64,000 bases of DNA from Thunnus maccoyii (GCF_910596095.1 NC_056543.1:26112542-26176541), one strand, 5' to 3'. Counted from the stretch's first letter, positions 34,858 to 50,277 are shown. The notes: a model not told the origin generated them from the letters alone. Numbers and translations: made by a program.

Positions 34858-37800
34858 CTGCACAAAACAAGAAACAAACATGAAACATTTCATCCACATG
34901 TTTTTGATTCTCAGTGAATTAAGGGTTATGTAGCCAGTGGACCTGAACACCTACTGAGGGGATCGGTCTCTGAGCTGCTGCGGCTCTGCTGGGATGAAGC
35001 CGACTCACTGGGCCTGGCAGGGCTGCTCTTTGCTCGACTCTCTCCAGCACTGAAGAGAGACAGAAAAACAACATATTTTTCACATAACAGAAATGATCTC
35101 AGCTGTCCCTTCGTATTCAACACATGATTTATCTCCATTTTAGTTGGCCAGTGAAAGGCCTGACTTTTCTATGTCAAAGTTTACATGGCTGAAATATAGC
35201 ATTCCTTTTCTGCTCTGTTGATTGTTTTCCCAGCTCATTTGTAGCTAAAAACTACTAAAAAAAACACTATCTAACGCAACAAATATGTGAAAAAAGTTGT
35301 TATTTAAATGATCTGTTTGTGCAATTCCTCAGAGTTCAACAACTCCTCGTCTGGAAGACACCTCGGAGTTAAACAATATTCCAGATATTCCATGATCAGC
35401 GGTAATCCTGCGTACCTGTTGACCTGTGGAGTCTCATCACCTCCTGCGTTTGATGTCTTGGACAAATCATCCAGCGCTGTTTTATACTCCTTGCAGCTAA
35501 AGGACAAAAAAAAAATCCACAATAACGTGATGTTTTACAAAACAGCACATTTATAAATGTTCATTCTGGGGCTGATTTACTGAGCCTGAGAAAGGAGGCG
35601 GGCGGTCACCTGAGAGCGAAGGCTATGATGGAGCTCGGCTCTTTCTCACACACTGCGATGGGCACCCGCTCATGTTCGTACATCAGGTAGTGCTTGTCTG
35701 GGTCACTGACAACACAGATCACAACACAGTCAGACACAAACCATTAAAGCCTGTGATATAATGGAAGAATCATGTGTACAATCAGCACATCACCATGATA
35801 GATATCTTTTTAGTGCTTTCTTTATATCATTGTGAAAATGTTTATATACAAAGTTATTTTAAAAACTTTACTGTACTTTTGTAAGCACGCTAAGCATGTT
35901 TTAGAAAACTGTCCTCCACTAGAATACAGCATAAGGTGATGATGAGGTAATGTTTTGTGCTGACTGAAATGGGTCTGCACTACTTACAAGGGGAAGGGGA
36001 TGGGGTTGTAGCTATTGCCGGGCAGGAAGTTAGCCAGGATGGCCTTCATGGTGGATTTCTCCTTTACCTGACTGTCAGTGGAGCCCAGCAAGTGTCCGTC
36101 AAATACATCTGACAACAACAAACACAGAATTTACAAAGCAGAGTTTAGATTAGAGAAATGTGTGTGTGTGTGTGTGTGTGTCTTTCATAGGCTACTTTCT
36201 GGGACAAATTTCAGACAAAAGACCAGTTGATTACAGACGGCTCGTCCAATTGGGGACAAATGCTGTGTCCCCAATTGGTAAAATGCTGATTTTTGGGTCA
36301 GTGGTTAAGGTTAGGGTAAGTCACAAGGAAATGGTGTGTGTGTGTGTGTGTGTGTGTACCTTCTGGGATGCTGACAGAGTCCTGCTCAGTGAAGGAGGGG
36401 CCGGGGGTGACCGGTTCAGCTCCTGGTTCCCCTGGTGACGGCAGCAAAGAGGAGGCTGAGGGCAGCGTGGTGAGGTGACGGTCGTCTGTCATTGAAGACA
36501 TGTCAACTCATCAACAACAGTCAGGATATGAATACGCTTCACTCGGTGACGGTAAACCAGGAAGAAATTAGTTCAGAGACAGCCAACTCACCTTTCTCAC
36601 CATTCTGGACCACAGGAGAGGGGTTACGGGGGGAGGAATCCACAGCACTCTATCGAAAACAACAACAACAAAAATAAAACTAAACTCAATACTGTAAAAT
36701 CCACATATATATACGCAGTAGGAATCAGATTCCTTCCCTAACCTTATTTTGGAACCATGTCTTACTTATATTAAGGTGCTTCCAGATTTTTTTGAGAGGA
36801 AACTCAGCCTTCATAATTAGAGCACAAATGTCCCTAAATTAACAAATGGTCAAATATTCAGCTGTGGAAACTGACTTATTTTGACTTCTAAAGGCCACAT
36901 AGTGTTAGTTTTAGTTAACACTGAATTAAATTATTTTGAATACAAGGATACATCAATATGTCTAATATGTTGTAATATGTTTCTCTCTTCTAGTGTTGAT
37001 ATGTATATTTACTGTGTATTTTCTGTTATTGTGCAATGCCTGGATAACTTGTTGCTGTCACACAAGAATTTCCCAATTTGGGATCAATAAAGCACATCAA
37101 CCAATCACTCTATCAATCTATCTATCAATCTATCTATCTATCTATCTGTTCATCCACACACTCTGCAGTCTTTGTCCTGAACATATGCACGTATGAAAAG
37201 CCAAGTATAAACCAGTTATATGTCTATAATCCCACATCTCTATTATGGAAACTGTGTTTCTTGTTTACATGGTGTTGAGGAAATCAGGTTACTGGAAAAA
37301 CCCTGACGGTAACTCAGTTACTCATCACACTGAATGATGTTACTAACCTTGCTGTCATCAGTGGTGGTCTGTCGGTGCCTGCCTGGGCTGGGAGGCACAG
37401 ACAGACGCTTCCTGCCTTTCTCCTGCTGGAACAAGTCTTGCAGCCTGGGAGGGCAACAAGCAGCGGAGTAAGAATGGAAAGAATAAGTAAGAGAAGTTAA
37501 GAGCCAGGTGATGGTGGCTCCTTTTAATTTAAAAAAGCTGTGATTCTGACCTGCCATTCCAGGACTGCAACATCTCACACAGACTCTGTTTCTTCATCAC
37601 CAGTGACTCCAGAACAGCCTGAAGCTGCTGAGGAGAATCCACACCGCAGGCCTGTAGTCGTGCCTGAAGCTTTTCGATCCAGCTGCGCAGCTCTGCCTCT
37701 TCCATCTGCACACAGAAACGACACTATGACCCTTGAACTACAGCTGTACCCAGAAATCAGACAAAGTCACAGAGAGTAACCTACGTCTTTCTGAGCGAAG

Positions 37801-40800
37801 AGGTCCTCCATCTTTTCCTCTCTCGTCTTACTGAAGGTGTCGGTCTTGAGGGAGGTGAGACGGTCGTCTATGGCCAAGTACACCTGAGTCACTCTGAGGA
37901 GAGAGCAGATAAGAGGATGTGCTCAGGTGATATGCAAAGAACCAAAAATCCCAGAATAAACATCATACAGCACTTTATCTAAGATTTTGGTGAACCCTGC
38001 ATGCCTCTATTAGGCAAAATGTTTCAGTTGTACACAAGGAAATTCAAAATTCATTAGAGGATAAGCGCTTGTCGATGTTAACGTCCCTGTTGCCTTTTTA
38101 TCATCGCTGTTCTTACACTGGGTTCAACTTGTTCATGTAGATTATTCTCTTATTCTTATTGATATATATAAAATAATAATTTGGTATTCATTTACTTTAG
38201 AGAGAAGTCCTTAAGATCCTGCTGCAGGTTGGTTTTAGAGGGTCCCAGGTTCCTGATGAAGATCTTGGGACGAGGAAGACAAATCTCCAACAACCTTACA
38301 GAGGTGTAGCTGAGGAGGAGACACACAAGATTAATTCATATATCATATCATATATTCATATTATTTATAATAAAATCAAACAAAGAGTGAATTGATGGAT
38401 GGTGTCTATATTTGCATGTCCACACATATTTTCCCTGCACATGTTGAAGGACACAAACCAGCACAACTGCCTCTAGATGACTCTCTCAGTGTAAATGCTT
38501 TATATATTTGTGTATTTCTTGTTTATTATTTTACTCAAATAACATCTTGTTTTAAACTACTTGCTTCATTTTAGTCTACATCCATCACTCTGCTATAACC
38601 CAGTTTTTCCACAGCTATCATTACATTTCCTCTAGTCTAGTTCAGCGGTAGATGAATAAAGGACAGAAGGACGAATTGAGAGCTGACCAACCTGAAGGAA
38701 GCCACCATCTGGTTGTATGAGAAGTACTGGTGGTAGTCTTTGTGGATGGAGTGACCGCAGGGCTCGGCATTTGCCCTCCTGGTGTACTGGTGGCCGTAGA
38801 AGCGCAGCTCCAGGTACTTGGCAAAAGACATGGACCACGAGTCATTGGACAGAGGCACCACTGGTGTCACCTACAAAAGGGGAAACAATTTAGTGGAACA
38901 GGACAAATTCCCACCAAAAAAAAAAAAAAAAAGTCTATACTGAGTAGTAAGACATCCAAAAACATTACATTTGGTGTGTGTACTGAAACTCAACGTTCAT
39001 TATTATTGACCTGTTTACAGATGCGGCACCAGGAGTAGTTGAGGATTGTGTGCTGATAACCAGGCACAGGAGAGTCCAGCTCCTTCAACACAATCTGCAC
39101 GCAGCCGCTGCCGTGCACAAACCGACGGATGTGATGCACCATGGGAGTCTCACAGAACATGCTGGGACACTGGTAAGACGGCCTGGAGAAAACACATGCG
39201 TACAAATAAACAAACGTACGCACACACATTTGTAAAGCCAAATGAGAAGCTTACAGTTAGTTTCTCTCTGATAGTGAATCTCATTAAAGCATTGTAATTT
39301 CATAAAAATACATTTTAAATGCACTACTGTTGTCTTACCTAAAACAGTATCTCTCCAAGAACACACCCAGAGAGAGGTCGTTCTTGCCATAGAACTCCAT
39401 TGTGACAATCCTGTCGACAACAAAGGCAATGACTACAAATTCATTTAAAAAGACAGCTGAGATTTGTTATTGATCCACTCCATATGGACAGTTTACCATG
39501 GGCTGACGCAGGGGTTGGGTGCGTTGCTGGACTGAGCTGATGAACTGCTGAACAGCACACACAGTCTCTGATGATTGACAGGAGTCAGACAGTCCATCTG
39601 AGGACACCGACAAACACAAACAGGTCGAAAGTTATATAAAAGTGGAGCCACAGTGACCCATAAGTTCACACAAAATGCAACATGCCTGCACCAGCACATC
39701 ACACTAGTCTGAAACCAGCGCTGGCTTAAAAATATAAGACTTCTATCACACACTAAATATTCAACAGGAGGACTGAGGATGTTAAAAAAAGGAAATGTTG
39801 TACTTGAGAGCACATTTTTTTTGCAGTTGTAACTTAACAAAAAGTCTTGTCTCCACAAATTATTAACAGATTATTACATTTGTTGGCAGTTTCTGTACAT
39901 TGACTGATTGTTTATCACTTATTTGATGGACACGATTAATCAACCTACAAATATGCCACTACTCACCTTGGGGGCCCAACTCATATCATTCTGTTTGCTT
40001 GGCTTTTCCTCTTCGCTGTCAGCCTTCACTGGTGGCTTGACTGGTGCGTCCACTGTCCTGCTCTGGCTACTGACAGGAGCTGCAGCACTAGCAGTGCCGA
40101 AGGGGTCAGCGGCTTCCCTCTGCCGGATGCGACCTCCCTTTGCTCTGTACTCTGCCAGCATCTTGGCAAGATCCTGGCTGCTGCCCAGCTGCTCAACGAT
40201 GCGGGTGCTGGTAAGGCTGTGGCAGGGCAGGACCTCAATCGGCTTTGGCGGTGCGCCGCCATTGGTCTGACCACTGACCAGGGAGGAGGGGGCGGAGTCT
40301 TTAAGGAGCTGCCGCTTTCTTCGCCCATCCAGCTCCTTTAAGTCCTTGTTCAGGAGGGGGGATAGATAGACCTATGGGACAGGAAAGGCACAGATGAACA
40401 TGCTGAAAAACAAAAAGAAATCTAAGAAAGATTGCCTGTTCGGTTGAAAAACAAAAGCTACCTGTTCGGGGAAGTAATCTCTGCTGGGGCAGTGCATGCC
40501 AGCGGGGGTGAGGAGGAACGGTTCTCTGAATGTGATGAAGGGAGAAATGCACAGGATGATGTCCTTAAGCTCCTGCTTGAAGACAGCAGAGATGGATTTG
40601 AAACGGTCATCAGTTGAAGTCACCTGCTCTGCCACAAACATCCCTGTATCATCCTGCAGAGGGTCACGGAACCTGGGGGTAGGCGTTTCTGAACCTTCCC
40701 CATCCTCCATGCCTAGTGAGTCCCCCTTCAATAGGCTCCCCTCTTCCCCCTTCTCCCCCTCAGATGTCCTGACCAAAGTGTCTGACGACATGTCCTCGTC

Positions 40801-43800
40801 TTCTTCCAAGAGGAACGGCGGAGAGACTAACAGAGAAGGAGCGGGAGGGCTGGAAAATGGTGAAGAGGTCATTGTCTCTGAGTTCCCAGCCTCCTCACTT
40901 TGGACAGAGAAGGAAGGAGATTTTGGGTTCAGTTTGGCCTGGATGCTGTCTGTCTCTCCACTTTTGGATGAAGAGTCAGAGGGAAGCCCTTCATCATCAG
41001 GCTGTCCTCCAGGTGCAGAATCTTCAGTCCCAGGTCCTGCAGGTTTGTCCTGGCTCTCTCCATTTGTCTCTTTCCCTCCCCTCTCTTCATCTGCCTCCTC
41101 ATCTGCAGAAACGCCCTCCAGCAGGCAGGGGAAGGAGGTGCTCTGGGCTAAGCTGGGCGGCATGGCAAACTCATCCATGAGGAAAGAGATCTCCAGTTGG
41201 GAGTGGTAGGCCACGCACACCATCAGCATGATGATCTCCTTCACCCTCGCCAGCTCGTACTCTGAAGCACCACGCAGCTTGATGGAGCATCCGAGGTGAG
41301 CGGGGCAGCCCTCGAAGAACATCAGAGTCTTCATTTCATCTGGAGGGTCAGACAAAAAAAATTACAAGATCTATTCTACAAGGTGTAGAAATCTCACCAC
41401 ATTTATCATTAAGATTGAGATTTTGAGAGAGTGGAGATGTGCTGCTCACTATTAGCCAGGGTGAAGGGCTGCATGTAGAACTTGTGGCAGGTCCCGAGAC
41501 GAGGTTTTGTGAGGAGCTGGTCCATGGACATTACCAGATCACCCTGGGTCATACGACTCACCCTGTCCAAGACTTGCTACATTGACAAAGAAGGAAAATT
41601 AGGTTAATAACAGTCAGTCGAAGACTATGTTGATGATGTAGAAACCATGATTCAAGGACAATTAAATTATTTAAATAAAATTCAAAGCAGTTGCACTTGA
41701 TTTATTTTTAATTGTGTCTGCATGAGATATATAGCACTGATGCTACACTGACCGGTTTAACATTGATGACCAGTGTGATGCCGTGCTCCAGCAGCATGTC
41801 CTGTGCAATACGAGACACTGTCTTCTCCACCAACACCAGGGTTGGACGGACGTCTACTATGCGCTGAACATAGTTCTTCAGAAACTCTCTTTCCTGAAAA
41901 AAAGACAAAGAAAAAGGTTATAAGGTTGTTTTCTCTATTATCCATCAACTGTAGTGAGAGTGACTTACTAACCTGTAGCACAATGGGGTCGATGCAGGTA
42001 AACTTGGTCTCCTCCCTGTACAGATACTCTATGGAGCACTTCAGCAGCAGAATCTTGGGGTTCTTGATGTAGGGGTTCATCTGATTACAGGTGACACAAG
42101 TCTCAGGTTTTCAGTTAAATACTTCTAAGACAAACTGTCCTGTATGTAGGTTAACTACTAATTTTCTAATTAGTTTCATTTCTGGTCATTGTTGAATTCT
42201 AAGAGGCAAAGAATGTGAAAATAATTACGGACACAATAAAGATCAGCAGCATCCACACAAAGTCATTTTTTAACTCATGAACTTTTCAAATAATTTTTGA
42301 TACAATAAAAAAAATCTCTTAGGACAAGGAGTCAAGGCTTCCACACTTTGATTAACTATTAGTTTAATGAAAAGATAAAATAGGATTTTTGCTGGATAGA
42401 TAAAGCTGACTTTACCTTCTTGTGAGCGATGTTCTTGGTGCAAATGAAACCGTTAACCACAGTCGAATCAAACTTCCTCCCTCCAGGAATCTGAATCACA
42501 AACAGAGATTCAGTTACATGTCTTCATCTGTTCTGCAAATTTTAATTCCTATGTACAATCAAATGAAAATGTCCAAAATGTAAATTATGACTACAGTTTG
42601 ACTGATTTTTTGAGGTGCTTCTCAACCTTCTTGATGTGGACCAGTTGGCGGATGTCCATGTCGTCATCGCAGTTACGAACGTCAGGCCGTACTGTCTGGA
42701 CCACCTGTCGAACTACTGGGACGATGATGTCCCGCCAGGACAGTGACAGAGACTCACTGTAGAGCAGCTGCTGCAGCAGCGCCATCATGTGGCTGTGGTT
42801 GGCCGAGCTGAGTGACGGAAGGCAGAGAGGCAGATGGTTAGATAAGGAGAAAAATAAACTTCACTCCCATGCAGAAATTTTACAAAAACACTTCTCAAGG
42901 TACTATGACGTTGGAAGTATTCCTCTTGATTAATTCCCTGTTTGTTAGTTGCTCTACAGAGTGTTAGTAAAATGCATTAATGCACTTCAGTCATGACAAG
43001 AATCAACTCCAACTCAATTTATAATGCTTGAAGTATTTCACATTTTCTTCATAGTGTCTCCACAAACAGCAGTAAGTGTACTCGTCTTTACGCTTTCCAG
43101 TTGCTGAAACAACTGCTACAGTAATCAGTCAATCAACAAAAAAATAATTAACAACTATTATCACTTGTGGAAACTGTGATGGTATTTTTTTAAGATAGAG
43201 CAAAAAATAATCAACAGATTCAATCCATACTGAAAATCATGATTAGTCGCAGCCCTTGTGGACTGCAACTACTATGTATAATCATCCTGGACACAAATGG
43301 TTGTAGCATCTTCACTCACAGCAGTCTCTCCATGGCTTTCTTCTCTCCGTTCTCCTCTCGGAGTTGGTCCAGCGAGCTGTGGTGCCAACCCAGCGGAGTA
43401 AACAGCATCTCTTTAGCCTTCTCCTCCACACGACGATTGAACAGAGACTCTACAACATCGAGGAACATTGAGTCAGAAAAGGTGAGCAAGTTTGCTAAGC
43501 TAGTTTGGCAATTTAATATGTTAACTTGATGAAATGTTGTTTAAAAAATAAGAAAGTGTGTTCCTACCTTTGATGAAGGCATCACTTATGACAATATTCT
43601 GTCCTCCATCCTCGGACACAAGAAATTCAGCTAAAAGAGGAGAGGAAGAGAGGAAGTGAGCAGCTTGTGAGATACAGTGCATCTAACAAGTATCGGAAGT
43701 GTTTTGTTTTACAGTATTGAATCAGTTTATGTAATTGGGTTTTTTCATAAAAATCAATACAATCAAGAATCTTTGGCAAGACTGATAAATTGCTGTTCCT

Positions 43801-46800
43801 TTATAGTCTGCAAGCAGTTTGACAGAGCTGGAGCAGTTTTGTAAACACAAATGGGATAAAAACAAGTGTAAAGCTGATCAGTGTGTGTGGAGTTGAGGCT
43901 GTAACTGCTGCAAAAGGTGCCTCTAATAAGTATCTAGTACTCTTACTCTTAAAAATTACATAATACAAAAACTACAAAAGTCCAAGTGGTGTGAATAGTT
44001 TTAGGAGTCACAGTAAGCAACACACAGAATCAACCAACTGTGTTGAATTAATAACTAGACTTACATATTTATGAGACATAACATGTGTGGTAAGATTTAT
44101 GTACCTTTCTGCTCAGTGGTAGAAGGCACGTGTGGATACTTGGATTGTTTCTTGATGTGGAAGTTCACATTGTTTTGCTCCATGTTGAGATTGATGGAGG
44201 CAGCTGAGTCACTGTCCACCACTGACTGGAAACTGCTGACAGACGTCCTCTTGCTGGGGCTGGCAGAATCTGGACAGAAAGACGAGTCAGTTACCTGCAG
44301 CTGGGATTTTATGCCATAGAACCGAACCAAACCAAAGCCACCTGAAGGCAGCCTGTGCAAGAGAGCAATAATCCAAGCCAGCAAAGTATGGCTACAAATG
44401 TAAAAATAAAGGTTTTGTTGAAGCATCAGACATGCAATACATACTAGGCATGGTGTAATCAGCCTCATCTGCGAGCTGCTCCGTGTCGCTGTCATCAAAC
44501 TTGATGTCCTTGAACCATGACGGCTCCGAATGTCCCTCCAAGGAGTTGACACTGTCACTGTCTGGAGACGGCGTTTCTGAGAACTCTGTACTCTAGAGAC
44601 CAGACAGAGAGACGTCGCCGTCAGCACATTTCACTTCACTGAAATAATCAATTGTTAAAGCTGCTAGTGATACGCCTGTTGCATCAGTCAATAGCAGCAC
44701 ATTATGTGTGAGCATGTGTTGTAGCAAATGGAAAACAACTTGTATTGCTTCCTGAAATAAGTCATTTGGTGATATGAAATGTCTCTTTCCCAGTGTGTGC
44801 ACAGTTTACTCATCAATAAAAGGTAGTTACCTGGAGGGGGCGGTAGAGAGCATACTCATCCCTGAACAGCTGGTCGTGGTGAGTGACACAGTCCAGCCAG
44901 CGACCATCCACAAATGCCTGGCCTATGGCAATGGCCTGGGCCCTGCAACACAGAAACATCTGGATGTCAGGATGGGAGGGAGAGCGAAGCAGCAAAATGC
45001 AATAATAATAATTTCAATATATAAGGGCAGCCCCTCATGAGCCCTCTGCACCACGCTCACTGATCAGATTGAGCAGAACATGTAAATACAAGACCAGCTT
45101 AACAGTTTATCAAAAGAAAAAATTATGTAATGTTTTATGAACACAGAAGTAATTAGAAATGTAAACAAAGTCTAAAACGTACAGTGGCACAGTTATAGAC
45201 AGTTATAGTAACTATTGCTGCCTTTAGAGCTGACACCACTGGTCAATTAATTAATGACTCGATTGACAGAAAATTAATCAGCAAAAATTTTGAACATTTT
45301 TCAAGCAAAAATGCCAAACATTTACTTGCAGCAGCCTCTCAAATGTGAATATTTGCAGTCCAGTATGTGCCAGATTAGAATGAAACCATGTAATATGTAT
45401 TCTTTTTTTCTTTTTTTGTCCAAGATAATATTAGTATATAAACATTTTTATATGCATTTCTGGAAATTCAGACAATTAGATTTTTTCTATACTATCTTTA
45501 TACATCTAGGGATGTAATCTAATTGAAGGCATTTTACAAAATCATCAAAAAACTGAGTCAAAGTTCAAATACGTAGTCGTGATGGCAAGTACAAGCCCAT
45601 ATATGATACCAGCGCATTTCAAGTGTGAGCAACAGCTCTCTGTATAGGAAAACAGTGGCTCGGCCAACACAAGTATTCCTTCCAAAGATCATTAATACAA
45701 TGCAGAATGTAAAAGAAGATGTTTGTCTACTGAGACCTGGTAGAGATGGTGCCATTCCTCAGCAGCCAGTTGACAAGCTCCTTTCCCACAATGCAGTTGG
45801 GGTACGTCCTCAGCCAGTACCTGTGGTCCTGAAACTCCATCCCTGTGCTGTTGTGGCAGATTTTCTTCCACAAGTCCTTCAGCTGGGATGAGTCCTGCAA
45901 GATATTAAGTATGCATGTCAGTATTTAATAATGAGTGATGTTTTACTGCTTTATGTTTTTGTCCTATTTAAAGATTGGATTACAGACTGCATAACGGGAT
46001 CAGTGCAAAAGAATGAAAAAAAACCCCTCCTCTAAACAGGGAAACGAAAATGAGTGAAAAAGAAAGAGTAAAGCAGCCACCAGCAGGATCTTCCTCTCCT
46101 CCTCACTGTGGTCCAGCTTGGTGCCGCTCTTGGTGCCTGACATGGCTCGGCTGGTCGGTGGACTGACTGAGCTGTCATAGGAAGGCACCATGGAGGATCC
46201 GGAGCGGTCCAGCGATAGGTTGGTTACACTGGCAGACCTGTTCATGAGACAAACAGGGAATGTCATATCATGTTGCTTCTGGCTGGACATTATTATGCTG
46301 AACCAAGCTGGAACACATTGCACTTAAAAATCAAAGCCAGAGCAGTGACTGACCTCTTCCTAGCGGGGGATTTGCCTACGTCTTCTTGTAGCGTTGTCAG
46401 TCTGGAAGCGAGGCCACTGTTTTGAGGCTCCTGGTGAATCATACTAATAAAGACACACACACACACACCTGTTGTGATCTTTACACTTCCTCTTTGTTAT
46501 TCAATCCAGTGTCATTTATCATCGGTGAATTTGAGCATGCAGAAGACTATTTCTTTACAGAGCTAGAGAGCATTAGTCTTTACTTACAGACAGCTAAAGC
46601 TGAGACAGATGTGAAAAATGAATAAAACAAACAGCAAGACTCACGTCTTTCTCATCCCAATAGGAGTTTTTCTATGCCAGGAGAGAGAGAGGAAAAATAT
46701 TTTCTTTGAGGCAGGTCGACAGAGAAAACAAGCAGGGAGCACACCGATTCAAAAGCAGTAATCATTGCTCTGACAGCAAAACAAGCATGGGGTTATAAAA

Positions 46801-49800
46801 TGCATGCGTTGTTGGACAATCCCTTAAACAAAGATGCCCTTGAACATTCATTGAACCATTTGCCTGTTTTGTGCATGGCTAATGAAATCTTTAAAAAAAA
46901 GTCGATCAACAATATGTTAAAAGTAACTTGAAGAGGAAGATTAGACCAGTCCTCGTGCTCCAACAGTCATGCTTTACTAGAGCTGTCCTTCCTAAAATAG
47001 ATCCTCCCTCTTTTCTCTTTTAAGTTATTAATTAATTGGAGCCAGTTTTCCGCTCTGCATTAATGTTTGCAGGCAAGCCTGTCAGGTCACAAGCTGCAAA
47101 GCTGAGTCTTAACTTCTGTTTACATCTTACTGCATGAGTCCTACTTCACAGCTGTCACAAGGTCACAGTGAAAGTCTCTTCATGACAAAAGACTAGTCAA
47201 GGCTAAATTATATAGATATCATATATTTAACATGCCATAATATGATTCCCATTCATGAGTCTTGACCATGCATGGGGCACAGTACATACAAAGCATACAT
47301 AGATGTATTAAATGGCAGAAAATCAAGACAGAAAAAAAATTGCAAGCACAGATGGAGGAGACTGGAAAAAAAACTAGGACAGTGTGTTTCCATCACGAGC
47401 AAAACCATAACACGACAAACAACTGTCAACTGCATATGGAAGTGTAGAGGAGTGAGGCATGAAACCAGAGCCAATACCTCATGCAGAATACCGTCTTTCT
47501 GATTATATTTGGGCAAAATCAAACTGGAAATCATAAAAACGTAGCGGCAATGAGATCTGATCCAGAGTCACATTCAGTCTGAATATACTGGTAACTTGAT
47601 TCTATCTGGGTAAAGACTCAAAGAATCAAAGATCAAGATTAAAACACAGTTTTCATAATTTGATTTGGCCCAGTGTGTCTGTGTTTGTCTGTGTGTGTGT
47701 GTGTGTTCACCTCTGCCAGGTCAGGTCTTCCTCAAGGAAGATGTTCCTGCTGGCTTTACGTCCACCCACAGGTGTCCGTGGCTCACTGGGCTCCAACACA
47801 CACACAGAGCAAGGAGAGTCTGACAAGGCGCTCAGGTCCTCTCCAATGGAGCCCGAGTCAGCTGAGTGAGCGTAGCTTAGTGCTATCTTACGACAGTATG
47901 TACAGGCTCGGAGGTCTCCTGGATACAGAGGAAAGGAGATACAGACAGGTAAAGGTGGATTAGAGAAGGAAAGAAGAAACAAAACAAAGGTGCTTCATTA
48001 AAGGCAGTTGCAGTGTTTTTTACTCTATAATAAAATCCATCAGGACATATTATGACATATTCATACCTATGTAATCTTGAGTCTGTCACTTACCTGTGTA
48101 GCCCATGAACTTTCCAGGGATTTCCTGGTTGCAGCAACGGCTGCAGAAGATCTGGCCGCACAGTCTGCAGTGGTGTCGCCGGCGGAAGGTAGTGAACTTC
48201 TCATTACAGTCGTAACACTCCTTACACTGACTATCTGGCATCCAGTACTGCTTCAGATCACTGTCCTGAAGAGGTACAACCACAGCAATCTTCTTCTATC
48301 CACAAAGTGCTACTGCATGGTTTCAGCTTGTGTTAAAAGGCTTTCAAAGCGCCATGGGATACTTTGTAATATTTTCTGAACCTTCTCAGCATTAGTCAGT
48401 TTACTGCAATCATCACAACAACATCTATACATAGCAGTTGTGTCATTCCAGATGAAATGTGCAAATAAAACCAAAAAAAATGAATAGTTTATAACGGTGT
48501 GGGACAAAGAGTCATCGTGAATACCTGGCTCTTTCCCTCCATGATTTCCTTCAATCTCTTCAGTGCAGTGCGGAGTTGCACAGCTGTGCGAGGGTCATGA
48601 TTGCTTAGAGGCGTGTCCGATTTCCTGCTGCCATCTAAAAGCATGCGTGTAGACACAAACACACAGGACACAAATGAATAACAGGAACTTCATTAAAATC
48701 CATCCTGCTGCATTGTCAAATATGCCTTTTTTTTAATCAAACTAAACATGACAGCTAAGAGACAAACATTTGACAATGCACTACCACACCTTATGAATAA
48801 CTTCCTTAAAAAGTTGCAAATGTGGATTAAATAACGCATGATGCGATCGATAAAAGAAAACTAGGTAAGATCAACAAAAACATGTTGGATATAAATGTTA
48901 GCTCTAAAACCAGTCATGACAAACATCATTCCGAATATTAGTATGGAGTGGAAAACATTAGGGCAAACCAAAGACCGATAGAAAGCGCTTCACTAAAAAT
49001 GCAAATATCAAACACACACACACACACACACACTTGCATGCACTCAGACACACAGAACAGTTTGTGTAAAGACCATTCTTTCAGACCGAGTTGTTACAGT
49101 CAAGCTAAAAGCATCTTTAGTAAACCACACAGTGCAGAAGACCCCTCACCTGGCCAATCCACTGTAATCAGAAAAGACATGAGAACGGATGTTACAGCCT
49201 TTCAGAGAACATGCATTCATCTTTCTGATGTCTTTCAATCCCAAACATCATCTTCAGTTGTTTTCAAGTTCTGTTGCACAAGTCTGCTCTTTCCATTAGT
49301 AGATTCTACTGAACAATAAAATGGATTATCTGAAACTCAATTATCCTGCCTGTTCTCCTCTTTTTAAAAGAACAGGCTTTGTCTATGTCAGAGAGAATAT
49401 GTAGAACAGTAACATGCTCAAATTTGATGATTTTTCTTTAAAAAAAAATACTAATGATTTGACAACTAACCCTTTCATAAAATATGACAGAGGGTGGTAC
49501 AGTCCTCGTTTAACAAAATAAGAGTATTAGATTTAAAGAGAATATATTTAACATATTTATTATGCCGTATCACCTCAAATATAATAATTTATCTTCACAG
49601 CAACATATAAAACAAAAAAAAAAAGTATTTCAAAGATCTCAGAGCTTTCCAAACATGTAAAGGAGATATTGAATGATGAGATGAAGTTTAATTAAAGACA
49701 CTGTTCACACTGTTATCAGCTGCCTCTGATTAGTTTATTCACCATAAGACAGAGGCTTTAAAATCAACTAACAGTGTATCACAGATAATGCAATCATCAA

Positions 49801-50238
49801 ATGTGTGAATCAAAAGAAGGACATAAATTGGTTCTATTGAATCAGATTTATGGAAGGTATTGTTAATGCCAGCTGAAATATAAACATATGTTTTATAATA
49901 TTTTATCCTCCAATCTAGTCCTGGTATATAAGTCTGTACGGCTGCTAATATGTCAGACTCTTAAAATACACATTTTAATCACATTCGGGATATTGTAAGA
50001 CCTTGACTTTAAATTATGTATACAAGATACATTAACGCCTACTTCAAGACGTGGGAACATTTTACAATCAGTACTTTCAGACCACGTCTTACCGACACAG
50101 CTGAATATGTTGTCGAAGCCAGAAAAACAGCGCTGGTTATGCTATACAGTGAGACATTCTGGGAAAGGCTATCCATCACAAACCGGAGACAATTTTGCTT
50201 ATCTGATGAAACACACACAAGTCTCAAATAGCAGCATC

Positions 50239-50277
<39 letters not shown>

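Noticed and set aside
40496..41209. Long plus-strand open frame (237 codons)
   Set aside because: It is antisense to pikfyve exon 40462-41339, whose minus-strand frame matches the known protein at both ends.
46431..46433. Alternative acceptor CAG for pikfyve exon 6 starting at 46430
   Set aside because: It would break the frame from the phase-2 donor at 47711. The TTATTAG acceptor giving a start at 46443 restores S-M-I-H, matching the mammalian SLIH sequence.
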